Shown here: in pieces, positions 1-52,185 of the stretch
Layout of the letters: the number at the start of each line of letters is the position of its first letter
Numbering within the stretch: the stretch's first letter is position 1
NCBI GenBank assembly: GCA_002633005.1
Contig: NMRA01000022.1
Coordinates: 176,056 to 238,055 of the forward strand
From: Phoronis australis
Taxonomy: Eukaryota > Phoronida > Phoronidae
Direction of reading: 5' to 3'
DNA length: 62,000 nucleotides
Made by a program: the position numbers and the translations under genes
Notes under the pieces: generated by a model
Database searches by the model: none
Told to the model about the DNA's origin: nothing
The model's input: only the letters and a program-made list of their open reading frames with translations

Positions 1-1016
1 TGATAGATTTTGAAGGGAGCTTCAAAAGAATAAAAACAAATACACTTTAATATTGATTAAAATACACATTTTCTTTCTCATTCGATTATAAGTGGATGTT
101 AGTTTACGTATTCTAACCATTTTCAATCACACAGTAATTTTATTGCACGTTGAACGTCATTAAAGTATGAATTCATCAGTGTTTACATTGTTCGGACTGC
201 GCTCCTAAGTAAGTATTGATTATTCACCGCTTGGAGCGCTAGTGTTTCGACCGGTAACCATTGCGGCGAATGGTAAAATGGCTGAGTGAACTCTCCTATA
301 CTCGTAAACTCCTTGCTCTGAGTCTGAGTCTGAGGCAGTGAGGGGAAATGTTTTGAAGTGAGGGGAAATTCTACCTCTCAATCACCACCAATAGCATCCC
401 CCACCCTGTTGCTAGCCCTCATAGGCGTAGACAGTGACCATCATCTCTAGCTGGCTCAGTAGAAACGGTCTAGCTCCTAGGCGTTTTCCCGTTCAGTGAC
501 TTCATCAGACGTAGGGGGTGCTGAGCGTGTGATAACATCTAGCTTCTTTGCTGGCTGCAAAGCACACTCTTTTGTCTGTTATGACAACAAGCAGGCCAAT
601 TATCTACCAGGCTTATTACAGACCACGTGTGAACACAGCCAAACTCAAAGTGAATTGGCCGGGTGGGTATTCGGAAAGAATAGATTGTTGTAACTTCTGT
701 TGCAACTGGGTGATTTTGGTGATTCAAAAACTAAACATGATCACCATTTGATGAAGATTTCAGAAATGCTATTGGTATGTTCACATATGTTATAACTTAA
801 TTTTTATTTTTAACAGTACAGCCCAGTCAGGGTAGATGCGATCTTATTGGAGATTAGAGCAATTATCAAACAAAAGAGAGCTGACCCTCAAACCATAAAT
901 GTCAGAATGGAGTTAATCAGTTGTGTAAGATATTGGCTACAGGGGTAAACTTCCCAACTTGTTGTTGGGCTATAGAATCGAACAATTTGGGAGCAACGGG
1001 AAAACACTGTAATGAA
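1..1016. other. Upstream flank, no supported gene
   Basis: I see no coding exon with homology here. A short segment at 455-487 (CAGTAGAAACGGTCTAGCTC) is an imperfect reverse complement of 1490-1527, so the inverted-repeat element at 1017-1480 may have had longer, now diverged, outer arms. The promoter and first exon of GTF3C6 probably lie here or further upstream in 1481-2769. Confidence 0.5.
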
Positions 1017-1480
1017 CCGGAAGCTTTTCGGCGAATTATGCCTCACACCAACTAAAACATCAAAGTCACATTGTTATAAATAAGTTATGCAAATAGAGGG
1101 ACACCTTAGGAGGCTGTCAATGTCTTTAATTCCTTCCAATGCGAACAAGTACTCCTGTTATCAAACTTTTTTTGAGCAGTTCTCGTTCAGTTTGCAAAAT
1201 CCGTAACTGGCCATTTTTACAATGCGAACCCCAGGGGATATAATGCCATATCAACTGCCACTCAGAGTGTTAAAAATGGCCAGTTACTGATTTTGGGAAC
1301 TGAACGAGGGACTGCTTGAAGAATAAGCTTGATAACGGGAGTATCATTTGTTCGAATTGGAAGGAATTAACGACACCAACAGCCTCCCAAGGTACCCCTC
1401 TATGCGCATAAGGTATTTATAACAATGTGACTTTGATGTTTTAGTTGGTGTGAGGCATAATTTGCCGAAAAGCTTCTGGC
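1017..1480. mobile_element. Long inverted-repeat (foldback/MITE-like) element, family E1
   Basis: Left arm (1017 to about 1222) starts CCGGAAGCTTTTCGGCGAAT. Right arm (about 1271 to 1480) ends with the reverse complement, ATTTGCCGAAAAGCTTCTGG. Inside, the arms match over CCTCACACCAACTAAAACAT, GGCTGTCAATGTCTTTAATT and AACTGGCCATTTTTA. The arms are about 85-90% alike by eye. No ORF is present. Diverged arms of the same family recur at 40470-40520 with 40905-40970, at 41670-41815, at 43780-43910 and at 49787-49925, so this is a dispersed family. A target duplication was not resolved. Confidence 0.8.
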
Positions 1481-2769
1481 TTATGAAGCACATAGGAGCT
1501 AAACCGTCTCTACTGTGCCATCTAGATGGTGGTCTCTGTTTATCATAGCCTCTGCCTCAAGTACCAAAAATTAACTTTTTACGCTCATTCAAATTTTCAC
1601 TTGTGTGAGTTACAAGTGATTCCAATCTCGTGGGGAACTTTTCAATCACTTTTGTCTTGAGTGAGGGGAATATTTGGACATCGTGAGTGGAATTTCATGT
1701 CATTTTTCAATATTCGTCAGAGGGAATGGGGCCGATATTCTATACTGTTACAGAGTATACTCAATCTATTATTCACAGGTAATTGTTTCCACTGATATTG
1801 TTTTAGTATACTACTGTTTGCCTGTGACATCCACAGGTAATGCATTGCATGGTATTTACTGTGCCTTTTAGGAGAGTTGGTCCTATAGAATCTTACCATG
1901 GTTAGGAATATTATGACATCGAGATTGCGAAAGTATAAGACCTAGTTCAATATACATTTTAGCCAGCCACTTGTCAACAGGACAAAATACTCTTTTAAAA
2001 TTTTAGCACTATTTTTTCTATGTGTGTGACTTGCAGTGTACCCATTGCCATATTACGTAACCACACATCTTAAAACTGTAGATCATCAGATAAAGAGTGC
2101 AACAATAGTTAATGCATCTTGAGATACAAGAGAATCTCCCGACCTTTCTCTAGGAATGCATGTATCATATTCCCTTGTGAGGCCAACCCTGGTTGTTCAC
2201 ATTACGCAGCGTTCGAAATACACGCTGCCTGGTGGTCCGGGCCAGTGGATTTGTGGTAAACTTTCACATATGGGCCCGATGTGGATGTGGTCTGACTCTC
2301 ATATTCAAGTAACTGGCGTGGCAGTCCAGCACATTTATTTCCTGTTCAGCTCGAACAGTGTCACTGCACTTGGCTTATTGTGGATTAGCTGATAATCACT
2401 TTGTTATCATGAATTTACACACTAGATAAAAATGAATACAAGGTTATGGTATGCTATGTTTTCACCAAAATACAACATGGTGCAAAAATGCGATTTTGTT
2501 TTGTGAGTTTCCTCAAAAACACTCCGAAAGTTCTGATGCTGTGGTTTGAAGTATGCTCATGCTTTTTTAAAAAAATAATATTAAAATAATATAATACTGA
2601 AATCTCCTATTAACGTTGACAGACCTATAATAGAACCAGCAAGTCTTTCTAAAGTTGGTTGAGGTGAATGTCAAGTGGCTAGGTATTATTCTTCAACTTT
2701 ATCATCTTGTATATGGCCAATATTTTACTTTTGAGTTAATTTAATATTTTTATCTGTTTTGTTTTTCAG
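1481..2769. other. Probable GTF3C6 first intron or 5' flank, no supported feature
   Basis: AT-rich sequence with only short chance ORFs. The polypyrimidine tract and acceptor for the exon at 2770 are clear (TTATCTGTTTTGTTTTTCAG). Nothing else could be supported. Confidence 0.5.
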
Positions 2770-2850
2770 GAGATGTTATGCGTTATTGAGATAACTGATG
2801 TTGTGGATCCAGACTTTATCAACAAACCATTAGATTCCTGCAAAGTTGTG
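2770..2850 (+). CDS. GTF3C6: GTF3C6 first recognised coding exon
   Basis: Acceptor TTTTTCAG precedes 2770 and donor GTGAGA follows 2850; the exon ends in phase 0. It encodes EMLCVIEITDVVDPDFINKP and then LDSCKVV, the first beta-strand region of the TFIIIC subunit 6 family. The ATG at 2773 lies inside this exon but is unlikely to be the native start, because relatives have an acidic leader encoded by an upstream exon. A candidate tiny leader exon at 751-774 (eight codons, then GTATGT) has the right phase but no homology support. Confidence 0.85.
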
Positions 2851-5800
2851 GTGAGATTTCTGTTTGTTTCTAAAGATGGTGTCTCTGTGCTCTGCGATCA
2901 GAAAGGTTTACTCAGAAGGTTCATTTGTCAAAAGACTGAGTTTATTTTTATGTTCGTTTAGGTGCAATGCCTACGGTACTTCCTGTTAGTCAGTCCATTG
3001 ATACGGAAATACCTTGGTTCAAGATTCTTTATGCCAATAGAATGTCAAACTCAATAATTTTTTACAAATTCATTCAAAATAGTATTAGCCTTTTTTTAAA
3101 TCGATGGACCTTTGACTTTGTGGATCAGCATAACAGTGGACCCTTCTACCGAATGAATGAATAAGTGTTTGTTTTAACGATACTTCTGAAAACACAAGGC
3201 GATTATTGCATAATGTTCATTTTAGTCGTATGCATTAAGTTTTTGATGATAGTTGTGCAGTATAAACTATCCTTGACTAGCAATTGACCTTTCACGCGTA
3301 ACAAAAATCGGTGCTTGCGCATCCCAGTGCATATGACTTCCTTAAATACAAAATTCGCTCAGGCGATCATCAGCTAGGTAAGTTGGCAGTTGATTTTAGA
3401 TACAGATATTGCCTGTTAACTCATATCTATGGTAAACTGAATTTCTGCCTGATTGAACTAACACCAAAATGAAGTGATCTGTGCAGATTGAATATCTTCG
3501 TCTGCAGGTGATGTTGCTCAACTTGATCGCTATCCCACAATCCCTAGTGTGTCTGATATCTTTCTCTATCCGTAAAAAGGTGAAAGGAGTAAATTTCACA
3601 CAATAAATTCACATTTTCTGCCACGAACAGGCAGTGGTTATTGCTGACACCCATCCCTGGTCCCTAATCCCTGAGCAAAAGAAGTAGTCATAAAAGTTTA
3701 GAGCCTGTAACAGAGCAAATTATGACACGAAGCACGTTACGGAAGTAGTTGATGTGCTAATTAATCACTGTCCAACTCTAAGTTCTTCTCTTTTTGTATT
3801 CTGTTACCTTTTCAAATTTACATTTTCCAGGGAGTAGAGAGTGAAGCACCCATATTACAGCTGGACAACCGTGTATTCCGAGGAGAGTATAAGGATGTCG
3901 TGGGAACCTATGTATTGTTTGAGGAGCAACCAGGTGGGTTTTTCATACTGTGGCAGGCGCTCTTCTTTTTGGCATACAACATGGTGCACTTGCGGAAGCT
4001 GTCTACAAAACGGTCATGTGATCATTTAGAAATTTTTGCTATTGGCACCGTAGTTGACATTTGAGAATCTAGTGAATGTCTTTGACGTTCGAGCGTCCAC
4101 CTCCAGGTTGTCTTAGCTCTGTAGCAGTTTCTTCTACCAACTTGGTGTTAGTTGTGTAGTACAATCTATTGTAACAGTTGACCTTTTACGCAACATGAAA
4201 ACCATCGTGCGCGCTTCGCAGAGGATAGATTTGTGGGATACAAGTCGTCCTAATCTAGAATCCAGAAAGTGCCGTGCATACAATTGTCTGCTCAGTAATC
4301 TGGCGAATGATTTTTGGATTTACCATTTTTTTTTGATATGAATTGACTCATTCGATGGTCTACAAAACATTGGTGTAATCATTATTTACCAGCGTGAACA
4401 AGGCCTACACTAGTGCTTTTGTAGACTATTATATTAGTTGATTAACAGTCTAAAATTAATTGCGAATCCTCTGCCTGTCGCCCCGGTGTGACCAAAAAAG
4501 TATTTTACTAAGATATTATGTCCAATAATTACTTCCAGGACGAGCATGCCATTAAGAAAATTATTAAGGATATTGTTAAAGTTAGTAAGCTCAATGATTA
4601 CCTCGATGTCATTATCTATTACTGGAATAGGAAGTCCTCCAAACTAACATTTCTAAAACGAAAGTATGTCCCATTGCCCAGTATAGTGTTGTTTGTGAGT
4701 TAGTATGCTGTCTTTCCCGTCGGTTATGTATGCGTCTTTAAAATGGCGCCATCCAAGAGCATTTTGTGTGATGTTATGAATGTATAAACACCGTCAAGAA
4801 ATTGTGGAAAACACGTCAATTCGATACGTAGAGCAGGATGTGCTGCGATTGAAAGTATTGGAAACCCTTTTGATTGCATTCGAGAAGTCTATTTTGAATG
4901 AGCAGCAAACAGGGTCACACCGCACAATACACTTGTTTGGGCGACTTTCCTGTTACCCCTTCCATTTATCACTCTTTGTAGTATTTCACACCTGCAGTGT
5001 CCCACTGTGTATGTTACTAGCTATTTGTGTGTCATTTTATTTCCACTTGATAGTGAAACAAGTATGTTTCGAAATATGGTGTGTCTTTTAATCATGTCTC
5101 TTGGTCAGTTGTGTTACCAATGCTCTGTTGAATGCCAAACTATCTGATGAAATGAATGGAATAAAGATTGTCAACAATGACAAGTGTTGTGTATTTATAA
5201 CCAATTTTGCGTAACAGAAAACTTGCTACCTTTGTTCGTAATTTGGAAGACGCAAAATATTTTCAAGCTCAAGGACTCTACGTGCAGTTCGACTTATTTT
5301 TCAGACGCTGCCAACAAGAACATGCAGCTCAAGTACAAGTACAAGACTCGCAAGAAGTTGAGCATGCAGAGGGTGTTTCTAACATCAAAGAAAGATGGCG
5401 GAAAAGAAATGAGTCGTAAGGAGACGTCAATTGTGAATGACGTACACAGTCCATCTGACACTGATGTGGCTGAACATGGCGTACCAGCTGATGACGTGAT
5501 GGATTCAACTGGGAGTAGAGTGAATGATGGAGAACAAACACTGGAAAACTCAAGGAAGACTCGGGAAAGACCTATAGGAACTGTTACTAGAGATTCAGCC
5601 ACGGGAAATGTTGTAGATTATGTGGGTGAACGGAGATCTACGGGAGATGATGTTATGGATTCAAATTGTGAGAGAAATAGGGTGAATGATTACGAAAGAA
5701 CACTGGAATCGTCTGCTGCCAGAACACTGGAATCGTCTGCTGCCGTGACTCAGGAAACACGTGATACAACAAAATGTAGAAGTGCGGATGACGTTACTGA

Positions 5801-6128
5801 ACATAGACCCACAGTTGAGGTTGTGAAGGATTCAGTTTCTGCCGGAAATTGTATGAAAGACATTGACCAAACACCAGAATCGTCTACTGCCATGACTCTA
5901 GAGACATCTATAGTTCCCGTGATAAGCGATTCATTTGAGGGAAACGGTGTGAATAATACTGAACAAATGCCCACAGTTCTAGAAGGGAGCAGTAGGTCTA
6001 CGGATAATTGTACTGGACTAAGATCTCTGTCTACAGTTGGTGAAACTGGAGGTGTTGCAAGTGATCACATGCCAACAGAGACCTGTGGTGAACTAACTGA
6101 AATGGAGAATGTAATGGATACAACCTAA
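2770..6128 (+). CDS. GTF3C6: General transcription factor 3C subunit 6 (TFIIIC 35-kDa subunit), 5' end missing
   Basis: Coding exons join(2770..2850, 3831..3933, 5305..6128); the first exon is not identified. TFIIIC binds the internal promoters of tRNA genes and recruits TFIIIB and RNA polymerase III; this subunit belongs to the complex in the nucleus. Seen: successive exons read CVIEITDVVDPDFI, then APILQLDNRVFRGEYKDVVG, then LKYKYKTRKKLSM. These line up in order with the conserved core I know from human GTF3C6 (LVELSGIIDSDF, PILQVDSCVFAGEYEDTLG, LKYKCHTMKKLSM). All introns are GT/AG and the phases agree (0, then 1). The human protein is about 213 residues; this one has at least 335 because the last exon carries a long low-complexity tail. 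No canonical AATAAA was seen just after the stop. Homology is strong; the start is unknown. Confidence 0.9.
2851..3830 (+). other. GTF3C6 intron, featureless
   Basis: Phase-0 GT/AG intron of 980 bp. No repeat, RNA or coding signal was recognised. Confidence 0.75.
3831..3933 (+). CDS. GTF3C6: GTF3C6 second recognised coding exon (core)
   Basis: Acceptor CATTTTCCAG ends at 3830 and donor GTGGGT starts at 3934; the exon ends in phase 1. It encodes GVESEAPILQLDNRVFRGEY followed by KDVVGTYVLFEEQP, the most conserved stretch of the family. The split codon G|AC completes as Asp in the next exon, so no intermediate exon is needed. Confidence 0.92.
3934..5304 (+). other. GTF3C6 intron with retroelement debris
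   Basis: This phase-1 intron of 1371 bp has donor GTGGGT and acceptor TTATTTTTCAG. Its middle (about 4518-5000) carries a frameshifted protein-like remnant described separately. The remainder shows no coding or structural signal that I can support. Confidence 0.8.
4518..5000 (+). pseudogene. Degenerate C-terminal fragment of a Penelope-like (GIY-YIG type) retroelement protein
   Basis: Two open segments in different frames look like pieces of one protein. At 4518-4703 the translation runs through a segment ending YLDVIIYYWNRKSSKLTFLK. At 4780-4980 it contains the pattern ENTSIRYVEQDVLRLKVLET, then LLIAFEKSILNEQQTG and RTIHLFG. I know the order 'IYYxxRKxSxLxxR ... RLxILEALxIxxxKPxLNxQxTGxxRTLKLF' from C-terminal regions of Penelope-like and related retroelements that end in a GIY-YIG endonuclease module. 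The GIY-YIG core that should lie between the two pieces is missing or scrambled (4704-4780). The piece is therefore dead. It sits inside a host intron in the same orientation as the gene. The family assignment is by memory of motif order only. Confidence 0.42.
5305..6128 (+). CDS. GTF3C6: GTF3C6 terminal exon with long repetitive acidic tail
   Basis: The exon begins after TTTTTCAG at 5304 and ends with TAA at 6126-6128. Its first ~35 codons (AANKNMQLKYKYKTRKKLSM, then QRVFLTSKK) match the family. The following ~235 codons are low complexity, rich in Ser, Thr, Asp, Glu and Val, and made of imperfect units such as ADDVMDS...RVNDGEQTLENS, GDDVMDS...RVNDYERTLESS and DIDQTPESSTAMTLETS. A local duplication (RTLESSAA twice, near 5700-5745) is recent. 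The tail has no recognised domain and is probably disordered. The exon's start, frame and stop are clear; the function of the tail is unknown. Confidence 0.88.
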
Positions 6129-7859
6129 ACGCATAGATCATTTGCCTTAATTATGATGTTTTATTGTTGATAAAGTCTAAGGTGTACCTGGTGATTGCAC
6201 AGGGTCTTGTTTCTTACAACTATGTGCAGGGCTCAACACTCGGCATAACGTCAACTCAACATTTTGTATCTCTTGGTAGATTCCGTTGGCTTTGATGGAA
6301 CACTCCATCGTTTTCATATCATATTCTGAGTTAATTTTGGTATGTGCCCGCTTCATCTTGGAATATAATTCTGCCTGAATTGAACTCTACTTTTTTCGAA
6401 GGTCGAAAAATGCATTACATGACTGGCCTACTTTTCAGAATGGCATGCACTCCTATGGCATGCACTCCTGACTGGTGAATAAGAAAAGAAATTTGCATTC
6501 ACATCTAATGCTGGTAGTTGGCCCTTTTGTCAGTATTGCAACTCAAAACGCAACAGTATGTGTTTGCTTGCATTACAATTATCAAATATATGATAATTAG
6601 AATTGATGGATACGAGATAGTCCTTGGCACATCTGAATGTGAAGAAGCAGGATAAGTGCTCCACACACGTTGCATTGTGGGTAAATACCTTTGCCTGAGA
6701 GTGGCATTGTGCGCATTAATGTTGCATGCTGGGTCTGTCGAGACTAGTGCCAGTGAGGTACTTAAGTAGTTAAAATTAAAAGTCAGTTTGTTGACAACAG
6801 GGTACATCGCAGCTTTAAGCGGTAAGATTGTGGTTTGGTTTCTACGTACACTTTACTTTTTTGTCAAATACAGCAAGAATTGGTTGCAAGTTAGGGTAAA
6901 ACTAAGCAATTTGAATAGGTGTCAAAATTCTGGTATGATGGCTGGGCTCTACTGAAATATATCCTCATAATAGCCATGAGAGAATTTCCAGGCGGGTTTA
7001 ACTAAAAAGGTGTATGGGCCATTCTATAATTGTATGTTGACAAGTCATTACCTGTTACTTTCTCTTTGAGCAGAGTTAATATTCATTGCAAGTATTTGAA
7101 ATAGTATTTCAGCCGATGACTTTTGGCTTTCAACTTAATGTATTTCTGTTTCTTTGACTCGTCTTGCCATTTTCACCCACTCGGTCAAGAATCAAACTTG
7201 TTTTTTATATAGCGACTACAGTTTCAGCACAGTAATTTCACGGCTCATCAACTACGATATGCTATGCATCATGAACAGAGTCAGAAACAAAAGCCTAAAA
7301 ACAAGAAACCGTGATGTTAGCTGCGTTTAGTTGATCCAAGATAATTGCGAAAAACCTGGTGTGATCATGTGCCTTACTTGTAATGCATGGCAGTATCTCA
7401 CAGACTTGCTTTCACAAGACTCTTGCGCCTATGGAACACAACCTTTGGTGCCAAATTTTTACATGCTTCAGTACCACCACAACTGTACTATTAAATCTCT
7501 GGACAAGTTACTGTGGTAGGCAGGATCACCATATAATTGGTTAGCTCTGAATTTTGTAAATTTCATTTGAACAAGGAAATGCATGCATTGTGCTAATGAA
7601 GTGTACCGAAAACTAGCCATTATACAGTTAAACTGCATTTAGAAATCTTCATCCAATCCAACTGATAAATGTTCATGGAATTCTTCTCGCAACCTAGCCA
7701 CTGTACAAGTTCACTTGGCTATAGCCTCCTTTACTTCAAATCCAACACATTTTAGAATGTCTCATAGGGGTTCATAGCAACACGGTTGGTCTATATTCTT
7801 TTTGGGGTTGTGACATCCAACTTCTAATGATAAGAACAAAAACAAGATCTGTACAATTG

Positions 7860-7865
7860 TTTATT
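7860..7865 (-). terminator. Candidate distal poly(A) signal of the G-alpha gene
   Basis: TTTATT on the plus strand reads AATAAA on the minus strand, 1.76 kb downstream of the stop codon. It is the distal of two canonical hexamers; usage cannot be told from sequence. Confidence 0.35.
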
Positions 7866-8945
7866 CTATTGATTACATAAGAGACAAAGAACAGTCTATA
7901 GACAGTGTAAAGTTAGAGGGCATAACTCCCCTTAGCAATATGCATCCAATCAAAATATCAATATGACGTATCACAAAGCACGTACAAAATCCATTATGTT
8001 CTGCAACAAGATTCTGATCAGAATGATAATCCGGTGACATTAGATATTTCCAAGGTTGCCACTATCAACCATTCAATTATTGCAAAATTAGGCTATAGTA
8101 TGAGAAATGTCTCCTCGGGGAAACAAAAATCTTCAGCGACTGCGAATACTTATCTTAGGGAAGCTGCTTGAATAGCAGGCTGTAGTTCAACAGAATAATC
8201 GACTTATAATTATCATTGGTTCACATATTTCAAAATACACATTGATCAGGCTTACATAGCATCAATACACATATCCAATGCTAAATAGTCGTCACAAAAT
8301 ACAAGTAAATGAACTAAAATAACTACGACAACTAAGTTACACGTACACACACAGCAATGTGATGAGCTCCAAATATTTACAACATTTCCTACCTGCGTCG
8401 TTAACGAAACAGGAATATTACTTCAACCTTCCCCTCACAGGGCTGTCAAACAGTTGAGAAAACTCTCACCACAGCACTGTTCCAATGTTCACAATAAATT
8501 AGAAAGAGAATCGATGTTTATAGGACGGCAAACACGTAGCCAGTTCTATTAGCAAACAGGAAAGAATGCCACAATACCGCAACAAAGATGCGCATGATTC
8601 AATACGTAACCTTAGCTGGCTTACATTATTGGAAATGCTAGTTGCTACAAGGGTATGACAAACAGCCAGGTAACAGGTAATTAGACAGAGGGAACCACAG
8701 CAAGCTATTAATCAATGACTGAAACAATGCATCCGAGGCAGTATTCTATTACACTCTACCCATTATAAATATTACATCAATTGGCAGTCTAACGCGAGCA
8801 CTGCTTTTTTTGATTTGACAGCAATAAAGAAAATCCATTACTCAGCTACGACAATCAAAGAGCCTTAAAGCCTCTTAAGGACACATGGCATTAGAAGAGT
8901 TACACGCCTCTGCAATGATCACTGGGACTTTTTCAACTGTTCTTT

Positions 8946-8951
8946 TTATTT
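8946..8951 (-). terminator. Candidate proximal poly(A) signal of the G-alpha gene
   Basis: AATAAA on the minus strand, 0.68 kb downstream of the G-alpha stop. Alternative to the hexamer at 7860. Confidence 0.35.
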
Positions 8952-9628
8952 ATGTTTACCCAGCCAACAACACAGAGACAGTCACATTCACTCGGGAAGA
9001 TACAATAATGATGGTCCATTCAATATATTAAAGGATGGACCTGCAAGCACGGCTTTCCCTTTAGTCTAATATAAATTGAGATGCGGACAACAGATGTCAC
9101 TCTTGTCTTGCTCTCTGTCTTAGTCCTTGACTGAAGCTTCTTCAACTCTATAAACGGACAGGAAACACATTTTACTATTAAATATTGGTGTGAACATGTG
9201 AGCAAACGATAGCTAATCATAAAAAGACACACTTCATGTTTGGATTTTTGAGGTTTAATTTAGTGGTGGTATTACGTCTCTCACTAAAACAGATCATCAC
9301 GCATATGCCCACAAAATGCCCAGTGACTGGCACCTAAAATCCGACACGGAAAACTTAGCGGCAAAAGTCGTATCCACAAGCACACGGTCAAAGATAATCA
9401 ATTTATAAACGTGTGCAACTTGTACTCACAGCCCGGAAAAACGCTCGTATTACCAAAAAAGTCCATTAAAGGGAAAGTTCCTTTTAAAGCTGCAGCAGCT
9501 ATATACCAATATTTGATTTAGACACACTGCTATTTAATTGGTCTCCACTTGTTCCTTAGTACTTCGATGAAAAATGATTTCTGGGTTTGCAAACAACTGA
9601 CAGTTTGTTAATCTTCCAAACCATACCC

Positions 9629-50324
<40,696 letters not shown>

Positions 50325-51580
50325 TTTCTTTGTGTAGAATTTCCAAAAACGTCACACAAATTCAACACTGATTTTCAAACCGACGTTCTCTTTGCGTAGG
50401 GGGTCCTATTTCTCCTCAAAGATCCGCATTCGCGGAAGTATTTCAACTATATTTACAGAAAATTTACACCTGAAAACATCCACACCCGTTATCTCCTGAA
50501 GAAATAACGAACTCGCCGAAAGTACCCGGATGACAGTACGAGATCTCGAAATGATTGAGAGCCAGCTTCACAAACATAACAATAGATGGCAAAACAGGAC
50601 TATTTTGAATGTTCTTTTGTTAGGTGAGCCAGTCATACAGCGTTCTCTATCGGCGTACTCGTGTTTCAACACAACGACTTCACATCAGACAAAGGGTCAT
50701 TTTTACGTCAGAGAACGTCACGTGGTTGTGTCCTTGGGTAGAGGATTTCAGTGTGTTATAGTGCCACCAGATATGCTACCAAATTCGGACAACATGATTT
50801 GTTAGTTTTGTCATTTTAATACCAATAAGTTTTAATGCAGGTATAACTAATTTTAGCAAAAGTCTGAGCCATGATCAATGGCCAGTTCCCACAATAAGAG
50901 TTTTTTCTAATTCAGTTGAATATTGGAACTTGTCAGATTTTGGTTAATATATTTTTCATATATCTTGAAAGTAGATACCACTGTACATATTCTTTGCTCA
51001 AATGTTTAACAAATGAAGATCACTACACAACAGCAACTTAACAAATGTGCAAATTATTGGGCAACAATTGCACAATGCCACAATGGAACAAGTGGAAATC
51101 TAAGGTTGTAACTTCAAATTTTGTTCAGCCTTGTTAGAAAAATGTAGATTGAATTTCCAGATAGGCAATGCTAATAGGCCAATCAAATATCTACAAATTC
51201 AAACAGAAATAAAACGATAGTGGCAGTGAATCGTTTCGGGGAAGCAATCAGTCCATGGTTCTAGCAGTATGTGTAATCAGAAAATACTAATTTGCCACCC
51301 TTAAAACAATGGACCAAAAATGATTAGCTTCATTCCAGCATACACCGCGCAGAGGACTTCATGCCAGTCAATAACTTCTTGACTGAACTTGAAATCACTT
51401 CCTATTTAGTAAGTCACTGGAGTTGTCTTGCCCAATAGGTGTCGTTCAAGGCTGTGCATTTACTTATAATACATGTGCAGTATGCATGCACTGTGATATT
51501 ATAAACGTGTTGCCATTACTCAGCGGATATCAAATGGAATAAAAGGCAGAAGAATCATTGTAATGAGGGTATCACTAGAG

Positions 51581-51897
51581 TGCAGTCCACACGGACTAAT
51601 CCTAGAACAAGTTACTCCTGGAACGAGTTGATGCCCGGTTTGTGTGCTGTGTGGACGCTACTTAAACTAGTGCACTCCATCTTATCGAGGTAGGGCAACT
51701 TGTTCTAGGGTAACTTGCGCCACTCCTAATCACTGTGTGGCCATAAACCTGGGGCAAGTCAGAAGTAATTATCAGCTGCTGTAACATACAGGCGGGTCTT
51801 CTTTTGTGTGCGGTATTCGCACCAGCTGTTCATTGTCATGCACAGCGTTAAAACTAACGCCATGGGCTACTTATCCCTCTCTGTGTGTGGACCCTGC
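51581..51897. mobile_element. Possible MITE with TGCAG-TCCACAC ends
   Basis: The left end TGCAGTCCACACGGAC is an imperfect inverted copy of the right end GTGTGTGGACCCTGCA. Internal words CCTAGAACAAGTTACTCC and CAACTTGTTCTAGGG are also inverted. Similar words (TTCTAGGTAAACTTGTGATG) occur twice near 23370-23430. No target duplication was confirmed. Confidence 0.45.
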
Positions 51898-52179
51898 ATT
51901 AGCACCATTATTGAGAAGGGCCAGCCTTAGTTGCTAATCTTGAGCCAGAAGAGACTGGAGCATTAGTACTAGTCTTAACAAAGATAGAGCTGCCGCGCTT
52001 TCGACTACGTAATTGCAAGTAGCCTAATCTTCAGTAAGATAATCCATGATAAATAAACGTTCAATATTACACAAAGTGAATAAGTACAAACTACTCAATT
52101 TATATGTGTCTTCATAAGCAGATTGCTTCTAATTGGCAGACTCACTAAAATAAACAGGCAAAGACATCATTTAAAATCG

Positions 52180-52185
52180 TTTATT
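52180..52185 (-). terminator. Candidate poly(A) signal of SLC25A43
   Basis: AATAAA on the minus strand, 1.2 kb downstream of the carrier stop codon and the first canonical hexamer I found there. Confidence 0.4.

Larger units (their letters stand above)
6129..9628. other. Convergent intergenic region holding the 3' UTRs of GTF3C6 and the G-alpha gene
   Basis: No coding exon is supported. A 17-bp duplication (TGGCATGCACTCCTA, 6440-6475) is present. On the minus strand two AATAAA hexamers (8946-8951 and 7860-7865) lie downstream of the G-alpha stop at 9629, so its 3' UTR probably extends 0.7 to 1.8 kb. On the plus strand ATTAAA near 6774 is the closest candidate for GTF3C6. Confidence 0.6.

Noticed and set aside
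751-774. Candidate first exon of GTF3C6 (ATG, eight codons, GTATGT)
   Set aside because: Phase fits, but eight codons without the expected acidic leader and no supporting homology.
50530-50805. 91-codon plus-strand ORF just upstream of G-alpha exon 1
   Set aside because: No homology recognised; probably a chance ORF in promoter DNA.
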